From contig JAVVEH010000036.1 of assembly GCA_032251435.1 (NCBI GenBank), forward strand, positions 1 to 44,343: a stretch of 44,343 nt of DNA, in the 5' to 3' direction. This stretch comes from JAVVEH01 sp032251435 (GTDB lineage Bacteria > Verrucomicrobiota > Lentisphaeria > Oligosphaerales > MVZH01). Below are positions 16,735 through 24,376 of this stretch, one piece after another. The notes under the pieces are model-generated. The model was not told where the DNA came from. It was given only the letters and a program-made list of their open reading frames with translations, and made no database searches. Numbering within the stretch: the stretch's first letter is position 1; each line of letters starts with the position of its first letter. Made by a program: the position numbers and the translations under genes.

Positions 16735-17499
16735 ATGAACAAGCCTAAAGAAACAACAGCTTTCGTGAGCGAAATTTTCAGCTCTGTTCAGGGCGAGGGT
16801 GTCAATATCGGCCGACGGCAGTTGTTCGCGCGCTTTTGTGACTGTCATCGTGACTGCGTTTATTGCGACACACCCGTCATGCGGACAGACACGGCCGCGG
16901 TCGAACGGGAACCGGGCAGCGGCGTATTCGAGCAGGTGCCCAATCCGCTGTCCCCTTCATCGCTTGTGGACATTCTCCAGTCGTTCAATCAAGCGGCGTT
17001 GGCTCATGACGACATCTTTATCACAGGGGGAGAACCCCTGCTGCATGTCGACTTTCTGGCCCTCGCGCTGCCGCCGCTGGTCAAAAGGGTCCGCCTGCCG
17101 ATACACCTTGAAACCAGCGGCGACCTTCCCGAAGCCTACCGCCGGATTGCTCATCACATTGACCACACCCTGATGGATATCAAACTGCCCAGCGTCACCG
17201 GCGAGCGGGAGACCTGGAATCTTCATAAGCGCTTCATGGCCGCCATCCAATCCGCTGTCACCATCAAATTGGTCGTCAGCGCTGACACCACAGCCGAAGA
17301 TCTGGCCACGGCGGCCGGACTAATCGCCGCGTCCAAACCCAACGCCCATGTCGTTCTACAGCCGATGACGGCCGCGCTCCGCACCGACCGGGTTCCCAGT
17401 CCCCGGCAAATTCTCACCTGGCAATCGGAGATGGCGCTGGCCATCGGCGCCCCGGTACGCGTGATCCCGCAATGTCACAAACTGATGGGGCTCCTGTAA
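16735..17499 (+). CDS. queE: 7-carboxy-7-deazaguanine synthase
   Basis: QueE is the radical-SAM enzyme that rearranges 6-carboxytetrahydropterin to 7-carboxy-7-deazaguanine in queuosine synthesis. The 254-residue protein opens with the family phrase VSEIFSSVQGEGVNIGRRQLF and has the iron-sulfur cysteines as CHRDCVYC (CX3CX2C), then FITGGEPLLH and HLETSGDLPE in the SAM-binding core. The ATG at 16735 was chosen over a longer upstream frame because the family begins a few residues before the EIFSSVQGEG motif. The stop overlaps the queC start by one base (TAATG), so translation is coupled. Confidence 0.95.
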   Translation: MNKPKETTAFVSEIFSSVQGEGVNIGRRQLFARFCDCHRDCVYCDTPVMRTDTAAVEREPGSGVFEQVPNPLSPSSLVDILQSFNQAALAHDDIFITGGEPLLHVDFLALALPPLVKRVRLPIHLETSGDLPEAYRRIAHHIDHTLMDIKLPSVTGERETWNLHKRFMAAIQSAVTIKLVVSADTTAEDLATAAGLIAASKPNAHVVLQPMTAALRTDRVPSPRQILTWQSEMALAIGAPVRVIPQCHKLMGLL

Positions 17500-18176
17500 T
17501 GAAAAAGGCTGTCGTGTTACTAAGCGGGGGGCTTGATTCCGCCACAGCGCTGGCCATTGCCGGCCGGGACGGCTTCACATGTCACGCTCTGTCCTTCCAA
17601 TACGGCCAACGCCACACCATTGAACTGACCTGCGCCAGGCGGATCGCTGAAGCCATGAGGGTGGCCGAACACCGCATGGTGACAATTGATTTGGGCGCTT
17701 TCGGCGGCTCGGCGCTGACTGATCCCGCTATTGACGTTCCGCATTCGCCGGGGGCGGACCATGACATCCCGGTCACCTACGTTCCGGCGCGTAACACGAT
17801 TTTTCTGTCCTACGCGCTGGCCTGGGCCGAGGTGCTTGGCTGCGTGGATATTTTCATCGGTGTCAACGCGCTTGACTACAGCGGCTACCCCGACTGCCGT
17901 CCCGAGTACATCACCGCCTACGAAACCATGGCCAACCTGGCCACCAAAGCCGGCGTGACCGGGACCGAGCGATTAACCATTCACACCCCGCTCATCGACT
18001 GGACGAAAGCCCAAATCATTCAAAAAGGTTTGGAACTCGGCGTGGATTACGGGATGACATCAAGTTGTTACGACCCCGCCCCTGATGGAAAAGCCTGCGG
18101 CACCTGCGACTCGTGCCGCCTGCGACTTAAAGGATTTAAAGAAGCCGGCGCGACCGACCCGCGCCGTTATGCCTGA
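17499..18176 (+). CDS. queC: 7-cyano-7-deazaguanine synthase
   Basis: QueC converts 7-carboxy-7-deazaguanine to preQ0 with ATP and ammonia. The 225-residue protein starts directly with the PP-loop motif VVLLSGGLDSATALAIA and ends with the zinc-binding cysteines SCYDP...KACGTCDSCRLRLKGF. The start overlapping the queE stop was chosen over an upstream in-frame codon because MKKAVVLLSGG is the usual family start. It is the middle gene of queE-queC-queD. Confidence 0.97.
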   Translation: MKKAVVLLSGGLDSATALAIAGRDGFTCHALSFQYGQRHTIELTCARRIAEAMRVAEHRMVTIDLGAFGGSALTDPAIDVPHSPGADHDIPVTYVPARNTIFLSYALAWAEVLGCVDIFIGVNALDYSGYPDCRPEYITAYETMANLATKAGVTGTERLTIHTPLIDWTKAQIIQKGLELGVDYGMTSSCYDPAPDGKACGTCDSCRLRLKGFKEAGATDPRRYA

Positions 18177-18187
18177 GGAAAGAAACC

Positions 18188-18553
18188 ATGCCCGAAATGC
18201 AAATATACAAGACACTGAAGTTTGACGCGGCCCACCGGCTGACAGGGGTTCCCCCGGAGCATAAATGCTCAGCGATGCACGGCCACGGATTCGAAATTGA
18301 AATCCATATCCGCGGAGAAGTCGATCCACAGACAGGATTTGTCATGGATTTTGGTGACATCGCTGAAATCTGCGACCCGCTGTTACGCCAACTGGATCAC
18401 GCCATACTCAATGACATCGCCGGCTTGGAAAATCCGACCAGCGAGAACATGAGTGTCTGGTTATGGAACAAGTTGAAACCGCGGCTCCCCCTGCTCTGCC
18501 AGCTCGTGATCAAAGAGACACCCACTTCCGGCTGCGTTTACCGCGGGGACTAA
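18188..18553 (+). CDS. queD: 6-carboxy-5,6,7,8-tetrahydropterin synthase
   Basis: QueD makes 6-carboxytetrahydropterin from dihydroneopterin triphosphate, the step before QueE. At 121 residues it is a normal single-domain member. The zinc ligands and catalytic cysteine are seen in FDAAHRL and CSAMHGHGFEIEI, the catalytic histidine in QLDHAILND, and the substrate-binding glutamate in IKETPTSGCVYRGD. It follows queC by 11 bases with GAGGAAAG as ribosome site. Its 3' end faces that of queF with 12 bases between. Confidence 0.97.
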   Translation: MPEMQIYKTLKFDAAHRLTGVPPEHKCSAMHGHGFEIEIHIRGEVDPQTGFVMDFGDIAEICDPLLRQLDHAILNDIAGLENPTSENMSVWLWNKLKPRLPLLCQLVIKETPTSGCVYRGD

Positions 18554-18565
18554 CCCGTCACGGTT

Positions 18566-18973
18566 CTACTGATCGGCGGAGTCAACACGGACCTTGGATC
18601 GAATACCTCCCCGGGCGGTGAAGTCACCGGTGACGATCAGGCGTCGCGGACGGAGTAAATCTGAGAGATCTGTGAAAATCCGGTTCGTCACATCTTCGTA
18701 GAAAGACCCCTCGTTACGAAACGAGAAAAGGAAAAGTTTCAAGGATTTACTTTCCACGCAGCGCTCATCGGGGATGTAGTCAATCGTGATCCGCGCGAAA
18801 TCGGGCTGTCCGGTGATCGGACAGAGAGAGGTGAATTCATCCGTCTCGAACTGGATCCAATAGTCGCGGCTCGGATTGGCGTTTTTGAAGGTTTCCAAGA
18901 TGCTGGCGTCCGGCACCCGCGGATAGTTCATTTCGGCTTTTTTTAACAGCTTTAAACCCTCTGTGTCACTCAT
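18566..18973 (-). CDS. queF: NADPH-dependent preQ0 reductase (7-cyano-7-deazaguanine reductase)
   Basis: QueF reduces the nitrile of preQ0 to preQ1, which the tRNA-guanine transglycosylase then inserts. The protein has about 135 residues, the short single-domain type. The active-site cysteine is in the phrase FTSLCPITGQPDFA, and the substrate and cofactor region ESKSLKLFLFSFRNEGSFYED is intact. The ATG at 18973 has AGGAG five bases upstream and was preferred to an in-frame GTG two codons earlier. The ATG begins two bases after the murE stop, so queF is read as the last gene of the mraZ-murE cluster. Its partners queECD lie on the other strand, converging on it. Confidence 0.96.
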   Translation of the reverse strand: MSDTEGLKLLKKAEMNYPRVPDASILETFKNANPSRDYWIQFETDEFTSLCPITGQPDFARITIDYIPDERCVESKSLKLFLFSFRNEGSFYEDVTNRIFTDLSDLLRPRRLIVTGDFTARGGIRSKVRVDSADQ

Positions 18974-18975
18974 TA

Positions 18976-20487
18976 TCACTCCTGTAAATCCGTTGTCATG
19001 GCGCCCTCGTCTCCGCAGTCTTTCAGAAACGCTTCCACCTCCTCCAAATCATCCAGATGGGTTCGCACTCCGTTTATCTCCTGGTAGTCCTCATGCCCTT
19101 TACCGGCGATGAGCACAATTTCTCCCGGCAGCGCCTCCGCCAAGGCCTTCCGGACAGCCGCCCGTCTGTCCACAATTCGTTCATAATCCGCACCGTCATG
19201 AATCCCGCAGCAGATATCATTAATAATCAGTGTCGGCGGTTCTGTCCGCGGGTTATCGCTGGTGACAATCAGCTTATCGGCCCGTTCGGCGGCGACCCGG
19301 CCCATGCGGGGTCGCTTACTTCTATCCCGGTCACCGCCACAGCCAAAGACAACTGTCAGCCGTTTCGGATTGAGTTCCCGAAGTGTTTGCAAGACATTTT
19401 TCAAGGCGTCGTCGGTATGAGCGTAGTCGATCACCGCCCGGGCGTGATTTTTCAGATCGACCGTCCACATCCGTCCGGGGGCGCCGGTGAAAACCCGGGT
19501 GGCTTCCACGATCGCCTCAGGGGCGCAGCCCAGCGTGAGAGCCAGACTGGCGACCGCCGCGATATTTTCCGCGTTAAACCGGCCAGGCACTGGCGAACTC
19601 AGTGACAAGGTGCTCTGTCCGCTTATCAATTTAAACGTCAACCCGTTGATATCCGCGGCGTAATCCGCGATCACGTCATCGGCCGGCTTATTGAATCCAA
19701 ACGTCCGGACGCGGAGATCGGGGCGTTCCCGGCCGAGTAGCCGGGTGAGTTTTTTTCCCCACGGATCATCGCCATTCACCACGGCGATTCCGCCCCGCTC
19801 CAAGCCCTCGACAAACAACCGGACTTTCGCTTGAAAATAGGCTTCTTCAGTCCGATGATAATCCAAATGATCGCCGGTTAGATTGGTGAAAACGGCACCG
19901 GCGAAACGGGTGCCGCCAAACCGGCGTTGCGAGGCCGCGTGGCTGGACACTTCGGCGACCATGTCCTGGCAGCCATTCTTGCGCATGTCACTCATCAAGC
20001 GCTGTAATTCAAAAGGCGGGGGTGTCGTGCGGTCAGCCGGTTCGCTTTTCCCATCGCCAGTGTCATAATAAACCGTGCCAATCAAGCCGCAACGCCGACC
20101 GCTGGCGATGAGAATCCGCTGTAATAAAAACGCGCATGTCGTTTTTCCATTGGTTCCGGTAACACCCAGGCACCGCATCTCCCTCGCCGGGTATCCCGCC
20201 AGGATTTCGGCGACGCGGCCCGCCGCGGTGTACGCGTCATCCACGATCACCATCGGACAATCACGCAATGGCGCTGAGGTGTCCGCCACAATCGCCGCGG
20301 CGCCGCGGGCGAGCGCGTCGGGGATGAACTGAGCGCCATTCGCGACAGTCCCGGAAACGGCGATAAACAGATCGCCTTTTCGGACCTGCCTGGAATCAAC
20401 CGTCGCTCCGCGGATATCAGCATGGACATTACCGCGCACAGCGGTCACACCCGTTCCCAAAGCGGTGACAAGCTCAGCCAGTGTCAT
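18976..20487 (-). CDS. murE: UDP-N-acetylmuramoyl-tripeptide synthetase (meso-diaminopimelate type)
   Basis: MurE adds the third stem residue to UDP-MurNAc-L-Ala-D-Glu in the cytoplasm. The 503-residue protein has the N-terminal UDP-binding domain (SRQVRKGDLFIAV), the ATP-binding P-loop VTGTNGKTT (about 109-117), the HLDYHRTEEAYFQAK segment with the lysine that becomes carbamylated, and the C-terminal motif DNPRTEPP. A DNPR motif is the known mark of meso-diaminopimelate specificity, so this organism probably builds meso-DAP peptidoglycan. It overlaps the ftsI stop by four bases and is followed by queF after two bases. Confidence 0.96.
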   Translation of the reverse strand: MTLAELVTALGTGVTAVRGNVHADIRGATVDSRQVRKGDLFIAVSGTVANGAQFIPDALARGAAAIVADTSAPLRDCPMVIVDDAYTAAGRVAEILAGYPAREMRCLGVTGTNGKTTCAFLLQRILIASGRRCGLIGTVYYDTGDGKSEPADRTTPPPFELQRLMSDMRKNGCQDMVAEVSSHAASQRRFGGTRFAGAVFTNLTGDHLDYHRTEEAYFQAKVRLFVEGLERGGIAVVNGDDPWGKKLTRLLGRERPDLRVRTFGFNKPADDVIADYAADINGLTFKLISGQSTLSLSSPVPGRFNAENIAAVASLALTLGCAPEAIVEATRVFTGAPGRMWTVDLKNHARAVIDYAHTDDALKNVLQTLRELNPKRLTVVFGCGGDRDRSKRPRMGRVAAERADKLIVTSDNPRTEPPTLIINDICCGIHDGADYERIVDRRAAVRKALAEALPGEIVLIAGKGHEDYQEINGVRTHLDDLEEVEAFLKDCGDEGAMTTDLQE

Positions 20488-22283
20488 TCGTCACCCCCCG
20501 CGTCAGCGATGACTCTGTCCAGCACGATGCTGTCTCCCGGCGTGCTCGGAGCCACTTGCAAATAGCGCAGCGTGCGTTCCGCGATGCGGCTGAAGGTCGG
20601 CCCCGCGACAGTGCCTCCATAATGGCTGCGCCCGCCCGGCTCATCCGCTACGACATAGAGAACGAAGGCGGGATCATCCGCCGGAGCGATACCGATGAAT
20701 GAGGCCACATACAAGCCATTATCATAGGTTTGGTTGACAAACTTTTGGGCGGTGCCGGTTTTGCCGGCCACCTCGAAGCCATCAACCGCGGCCCGGGTGG
20801 CGGTTCCACCCTCTTTAGTGACTGTTTTCATCGCCGTGATCATCTGCCGCGCGGCCGCGGCGCTTACTACCCGGTGTTTCGCCTTTGGCGGATAAAATTC
20901 CACCAAGCCGCTAGCAGGATCCTCCATCCGGTCAATCAGCCGCATTTGCATCATCACTCCGTCATTGGCCAGGGCGCAATATCCCTGGACAATTTGCAGT
21001 GGTGTCACGGCGATACCCTGGCCGATGGCGAACCGGCTGAGCGACAGGCCATCCCATCGGCTGAGCGGCCGGAATATGCCAGCCGCCTCTCCCGGAAATC
21101 CCAAATCCGTCGTCTGGCCAAAGCCAAAATTATGCAATGTCGTGTAGAGCCGGGCCGGTCCCATATCCATCGCGATTTTGGCCGTGCCGATATTACTTGA
21201 TTTCTGAACAATTTCCCACACCTGGAGATTTTCATACTGATGCCCACTGTCCCGAAGTCGGCGGCCCGCATGATACCACAAGCCTTTTTCACAATAATAG
21301 GTGCTTCCCAAATTCACGACATTGTAATGCAGAGCGCCCGCCAGGCTGAGTCCTTTCATCACGGAACCGGGTTCAAAGCTGTAAGTCAGTATTTGGTTTT
21401 CCCATTGGCGCCGGGTTATTCCTCCCCGGTGATTCGGATTAAAGGTCGGCAGTTGCGCCATCGCCATCACCGCGCCGGTTTTGGGATTAGCCATCACCGC
21501 GAAGGCGGCCTTCGGCTCTTGCTCCTCATACAAACCGGCCAGCTCCTCCTCCACAATACTTTGAATCGTCTCATCGATCGTCAAATAAACATTCCACCCA
21601 TTGCTGGGATGCCGGACCTGTTCACTGTCGTTTCGCAACCGGCGTCCACGGGGATCCCGCTCAAACATAGCCTCGCCTTCTCCCGGGATCAGTCGTTGAT
21701 TCATCAGTTGTTCGATACCCGCGCCCCCTTGGCCTTGTTCATTGAGAAATCCCAATGTATTGGCGGCTAGACTTCCCTTGGGATAATAGCGCTTTTGGGT
21801 CTCGACGAACCGGACGCGGCGCAGCTTCGGCGCGTTTTTCTCCGCGGCGGCCTCATTATAAGCCTGAATCCAGCGCTTCAGCTTGACCGCGCGATCAAGC
21901 TCCGCGTCCCGCTTCAAAACCACTTCGACTCTCCCCCGTTTGAAGCGTTGACGCAGCAGATCCAGGGGCACATCCAGTTCCTGGCTGAACACCCGCAAAA
22001 CCCGGTCAGCCTCCTCCTTGCCGAGTTTATACACCCACTTGGGTTCGGCGAAAATATCCTGACACGCGAGATTTCCCGCCAGCAAATTCCCGTGAATGTC
22101 GTAAACCCGCCCGCGCGCGCCGAGACTGCTTTTTGATTCGGTGTACTTCTGCCTCGCTTTCGTCAGCAATTCCTCATGCCGGCCGACTTGGAGCGTGAAC
22201 AGATGGTTCGCCAAAAAAACAAACGCGGCCGCCATCGTCAAAGCGACTAAAGCGAGACGGACGATATAACCTTCTTTCCACAT
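20484..22283 (-). CDS. ftsI: peptidoglycan D,D-transpeptidase FtsI / penicillin-binding protein class B
   Basis: This 599-residue protein is the septal transpeptidase that cross-links peptidoglycan during division. It has a short cytoplasmic tail and one membrane anchor (about residues 8-28), a pedestal domain (RGRVYDIHGNLLAGN) and the transpeptidase domain with all three catalytic motifs: Ser-X-X-Lys in SFEPGSVMKG, Ser-X-Asn in VQKSSNIGTAK, and KTG in VAGKTGTAQKF. No PASTA repeat is present. It lies two bases after ftsL and overlaps murE by four bases, as in dcw operons. Confidence 0.95.
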   Translation of the reverse strand: MWKEGYIVRLALVALTMAAAFVFLANHLFTLQVGRHEELLTKARQKYTESKSSLGARGRVYDIHGNLLAGNLACQDIFAEPKWVYKLGKEEADRVLRVFSQELDVPLDLLRQRFKRGRVEVVLKRDAELDRAVKLKRWIQAYNEAAAEKNAPKLRRVRFVETQKRYYPKGSLAANTLGFLNEQGQGGAGIEQLMNQRLIPGEGEAMFERDPRGRRLRNDSEQVRHPSNGWNVYLTIDETIQSIVEEELAGLYEEQEPKAAFAVMANPKTGAVMAMAQLPTFNPNHRGGITRRQWENQILTYSFEPGSVMKGLSLAGALHYNVVNLGSTYYCEKGLWYHAGRRLRDSGHQYENLQVWEIVQKSSNIGTAKIAMDMGPARLYTTLHNFGFGQTTDLGFPGEAAGIFRPLSRWDGLSLSRFAIGQGIAVTPLQIVQGYCALANDGVMMQMRLIDRMEDPASGLVEFYPPKAKHRVVSAAAARQMITAMKTVTKEGGTATRAAVDGFEVAGKTGTAQKFVNQTYDNGLYVASFIGIAPADDPAFVLYVVADEPGGRSHYGGTVAGPTFSRIAERTLRYLQVAPSTPGDSIVLDRVIADAGGDE

Positions 22284-22285
22284 TC

Positions 22286-22693
22286 TTAATTCGCCACCGT
22301 CACCAACTGTTTGGATTTACTCGGGTGATAATCCGGCGGGTAATCCGCGATCGACACCCGGCGGACCTGCCCCGTCCGCGGACTCTGCAGGCCTAAATTC
22401 ATTTGCCGCACCAACGCGCGGATTTTCCGGCCTGTGGTTTGCGATTCCTGCATGACCTTCACATTATCGCGGGTTTTTGTCAACACATCGCATTGCTCAG
22501 TCAAGACACCCGTCCGTTCGCGGATCGTCTCGGTCTGGGCCTGCAAGCGCACATAGCAGAGCAACCCGCCCAAGCCCAGTAGCGCCAGAAACATCCAGCG
22601 GCATATCATCATTGACCCGCGGGAGTGTTCCTCATCCGGGCGGGAGCGCTCCTGCTTATAAGCTGGTATATTTTTTTTCGAGCGTGGTATCAT
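22286..22693 (-). CDS. ftsL: FtsL-like division protein
   Basis: A 135-residue bitopic protein: a basic N-terminus, one membrane segment (MFLALLGLGGLLCYVRL, about residues 33-50), and a short periplasmic coiled coil (about 50-100). FtsL sequences are poorly conserved; this call rests mainly on topology, length and position between rsmH and ftsI, where ftsL is always found. The longer upstream frame would overlap rsmH by 68 bases, so the ATG at 22693 was chosen; it has GGAGG nearby and leaves 19 bases after rsmH. Confidence 0.75.
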   Translation of the reverse strand: MIPRSKKNIPAYKQERSRPDEEHSRGSMMICRWMFLALLGLGGLLCYVRLQAQTETIRERTGVLTEQCDVLTKTRDNVKVMQESQTTGRKIRALVRQMNLGLQSPRTGQVRRVSIADYPPDYHPSKSKQLVTVAN

Positions 22694-22712
22694 CACTGCC
22701 TCCACATCGTAG

Positions 22713-23642
22713 TCACAATCGTTCAGCGGCCCGCAAACGGGCGCATCCCGACCGCGAATTGGCCTCAATTTCCGCGTCACCCGCTGTCACCGGTTTACGG
22801 GTCAACACCTTTAGCCGGGCGGTTTTGCCGCATCGGCACACCGGAAAATCCGGTGGACACACACATGTTTTCGCCTCATCCCGAAACGCGTTTTTCACAA
22901 TTCGATCTTCAAGCGAGTGAAAGCTGATCACCACCAGCCGGCCACCGGGTTTCAGAATATCCACCCCCGCGGCCAGCGCGTCCTCGAGTTCGTCCAGCTC
23001 ACCATTCACGGCGATTCGAAGCGCCTGAAAACACCGAGTGGGTGGCGGCAATCGCCGTCCCCGGGCCTTGTCAGCCACCTGTTCCAGCAATTCCGCGAAC
23101 TCGACCGTCCGGGAAAACGGTTTTTGTTCCCGCCGTCGGATCACCGCCCGGGCCACCGCGCCGGCGCGGGGCTCCTCACCCAACGTCCGGAACACCATTT
23201 TCAAATCTGTTTCATTCCAACTATTTAGAATCGTCGCGGCGGTGAGCCGTTGGCGCCGGTCCATCCGCATATCCAGGGGGCCGTCCTGGCGAAAGGAAAA
23301 TCCCCGAATCGCCGAATCGATTTGGTGAGACGAGACACCCACATCCAGCAACAGGCCATCCACCTTTTCCCACCCTAATTCCTCCGCGAAAGCGGCCAAA
23401 TCACTAAAACGCCCGCGGCGGAGGTGAACCCGGCCTTCAAATGGCGCCAGACATTTCTTCGCCGCTGCTAACGCGTCGGTGTCCCGGTCGATTCCCAGGA
23501 GTTCAATCTCGCTGTCCGCCGCCAATATCAGCCGCGCGTGTCCGCCACCGCCCACGGTGCCATCGATATACCGGCCGCCGGGCTGTGGATTCAGCCAGCG
23601 AATGGTTTCCTCAGGCAAAACCGGAATGTGGGCGAAGCTCAT
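22713..23642 (-). CDS. rsmH: 16S rRNA (cytosine-1402-N4)-methyltransferase
   Basis: RsmH (MraW) methylates N4 of C1402 in 16S rRNA. The 309-residue protein starts with the family phrase HIPVLPEETIRWL and has the SAM motif YIDGTVGGGGHARLIL, VDGLLLDVGVSSHQID, and GGRLVVISFHSLEDRIVKNAF. Three cysteines (CVCPPDFPVCRCGK) are in the C-terminus, typical of the family. Its start overlaps the mraZ stop by four bases (ATGA), as is usual in dcw clusters. Confidence 0.97.
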   Translation of the reverse strand: MSFAHIPVLPEETIRWLNPQPGGRYIDGTVGGGGHARLILAADSEIELLGIDRDTDALAAAKKCLAPFEGRVHLRRGRFSDLAAFAEELGWEKVDGLLLDVGVSSHQIDSAIRGFSFRQDGPLDMRMDRRQRLTAATILNSWNETDLKMVFRTLGEEPRAGAVARAVIRRREQKPFSRTVEFAELLEQVADKARGRRLPPPTRCFQALRIAVNGELDELEDALAAGVDILKPGGRLVVISFHSLEDRIVKNAFRDEAKTCVCPPDFPVCRCGKTARLKVLTRKPVTAGDAEIEANSRSGCARLRAAERL

Positions 23643-24130
23643 TTTTTCCCTTTCAGCAACGAGGCGATATCCGATGTCCCTTCTTGAACTGTTTGAATAA
23701 CATCCAACCCGGCCGCCGTGTCCGCCCGGTGTTCCCGCCAGGACTCTGGCCTCCAGATTTGGATGTATGTGACCGCCCCGACCAGCGCCACTTTGCTCTC
23801 AATGCCCGCTTCTTCCATGAGCACTTGACTCAAAGCGAACCGTCCCTGCCGGTCGCAGGCGCAAACATGAGCCCGGGCACCGATATGAGCCATCGGCAAA
23901 AAAGCGTCCGGATTGGCGAAAGACAATTGCCGCAACGACGCGATCATCTCATCCACCCGGGCGGCCGGAACCAAAGCCAGTGAATCATATCGGCCCGGGA
24001 ACAAGACAAATTTATTTTCCCGCTGGTCGGCTTTCCGCCAGTTACTCGGCAAGGCGATCCGGCGCTGTTTGTCCACAACGCATTCAGATTCACCAAAATA
24101 ACTGTTGGAAAAATAGTCCAGCACAGACAA
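23639..24130 (-). CDS. mraZ: transcriptional regulator MraZ
   Basis: MraZ is a DNA-binding regulator with two swapped-hairpin AbrB-like halves that acts on its own dcw operon. Both DXXXR signatures are present (VDKQRRIALP and CDRQGRFALS). The protein has about 163 residues. The start is either TTG at 24130 or GTG at 24124; the second has AGGGA at better spacing. There is no ATG candidate upstream. Ten-base direct repeats lie immediately upstream and are the likely operator. Confidence 0.93.
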   Translation of the reverse strand: MSVLDYFSNSYFGESECVVDKQRRIALPSNWRKADQRENKFVLFPGRYDSLALVPAARVDEMIASLRQLSFANPDAFLPMAHIGARAHVCACDRQGRFALSQVLMEEAGIESKVALVGAVTYIQIWRPESWREHRADTAAGLDVIQTVQEGTSDIASLLKGKK

Positions 24131-24134
24131 AATC

Positions 24135-24156
24135 CCTATTTACACCTTTTTACACC
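24135..24156 (-). promoter_or_regulatory. 10 bp direct repeats upstream of mraZ (candidate MraZ operator)
   Basis: Read on the minus strand the sequence is GGTGTAAAAA then GGTGTAAATA then GG: two full units and the start of a third in exact 10-base register, ending a few bases before the start codon. Known MraZ sites are short G-rich units (such as TGGGN) repeated every 10 bases, so period and position fit while the unit itself is different. Upstream, TTGCGC and TATCTT 17 bases apart on the same strand could be the promoter. Confidence 0.5.
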
Positions 24157-24285
24157 GATTCGCCCCTAAGATACTTGAATTATCCCCTTTGCGCAAACGC
24201 GTTTTCCGTGTTTTTTTAAGAAAACCATTTTTTCATGCGGGCGGGGCCGCCGGGCTTGTTGGCTTGTTCCGCGCGGTTTTCCCCG

Positions 24286-24313
24286 TCGATTTTTCACAAA
24301 AGCGGATTATACT
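24286..24313 (+). promoter_or_regulatory. putative promoter for the pyrophosphorylase operon
   Basis: TATACT (24308-24313) is a good -10 box 64 bases before the ATG, with only a weak TCGATT at -35 spacing. It faces away from the mraZ promoter. The motif is short and unsupported by any other sign. Confidence 0.3.
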
Positions 24314-24376
24314 AACAGTTGTTGGTCCACTCTGAAACAAACAGCCGCGGCCATGCGGTGATCAAGGATAGTCGTC

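Noticed and set aside
16385..16735. Overlapping small open frames upstream of queE
   Set aside because: They cross the inverted-repeat element and promoter, overlap each other in three frames, and lack ribosome sites.
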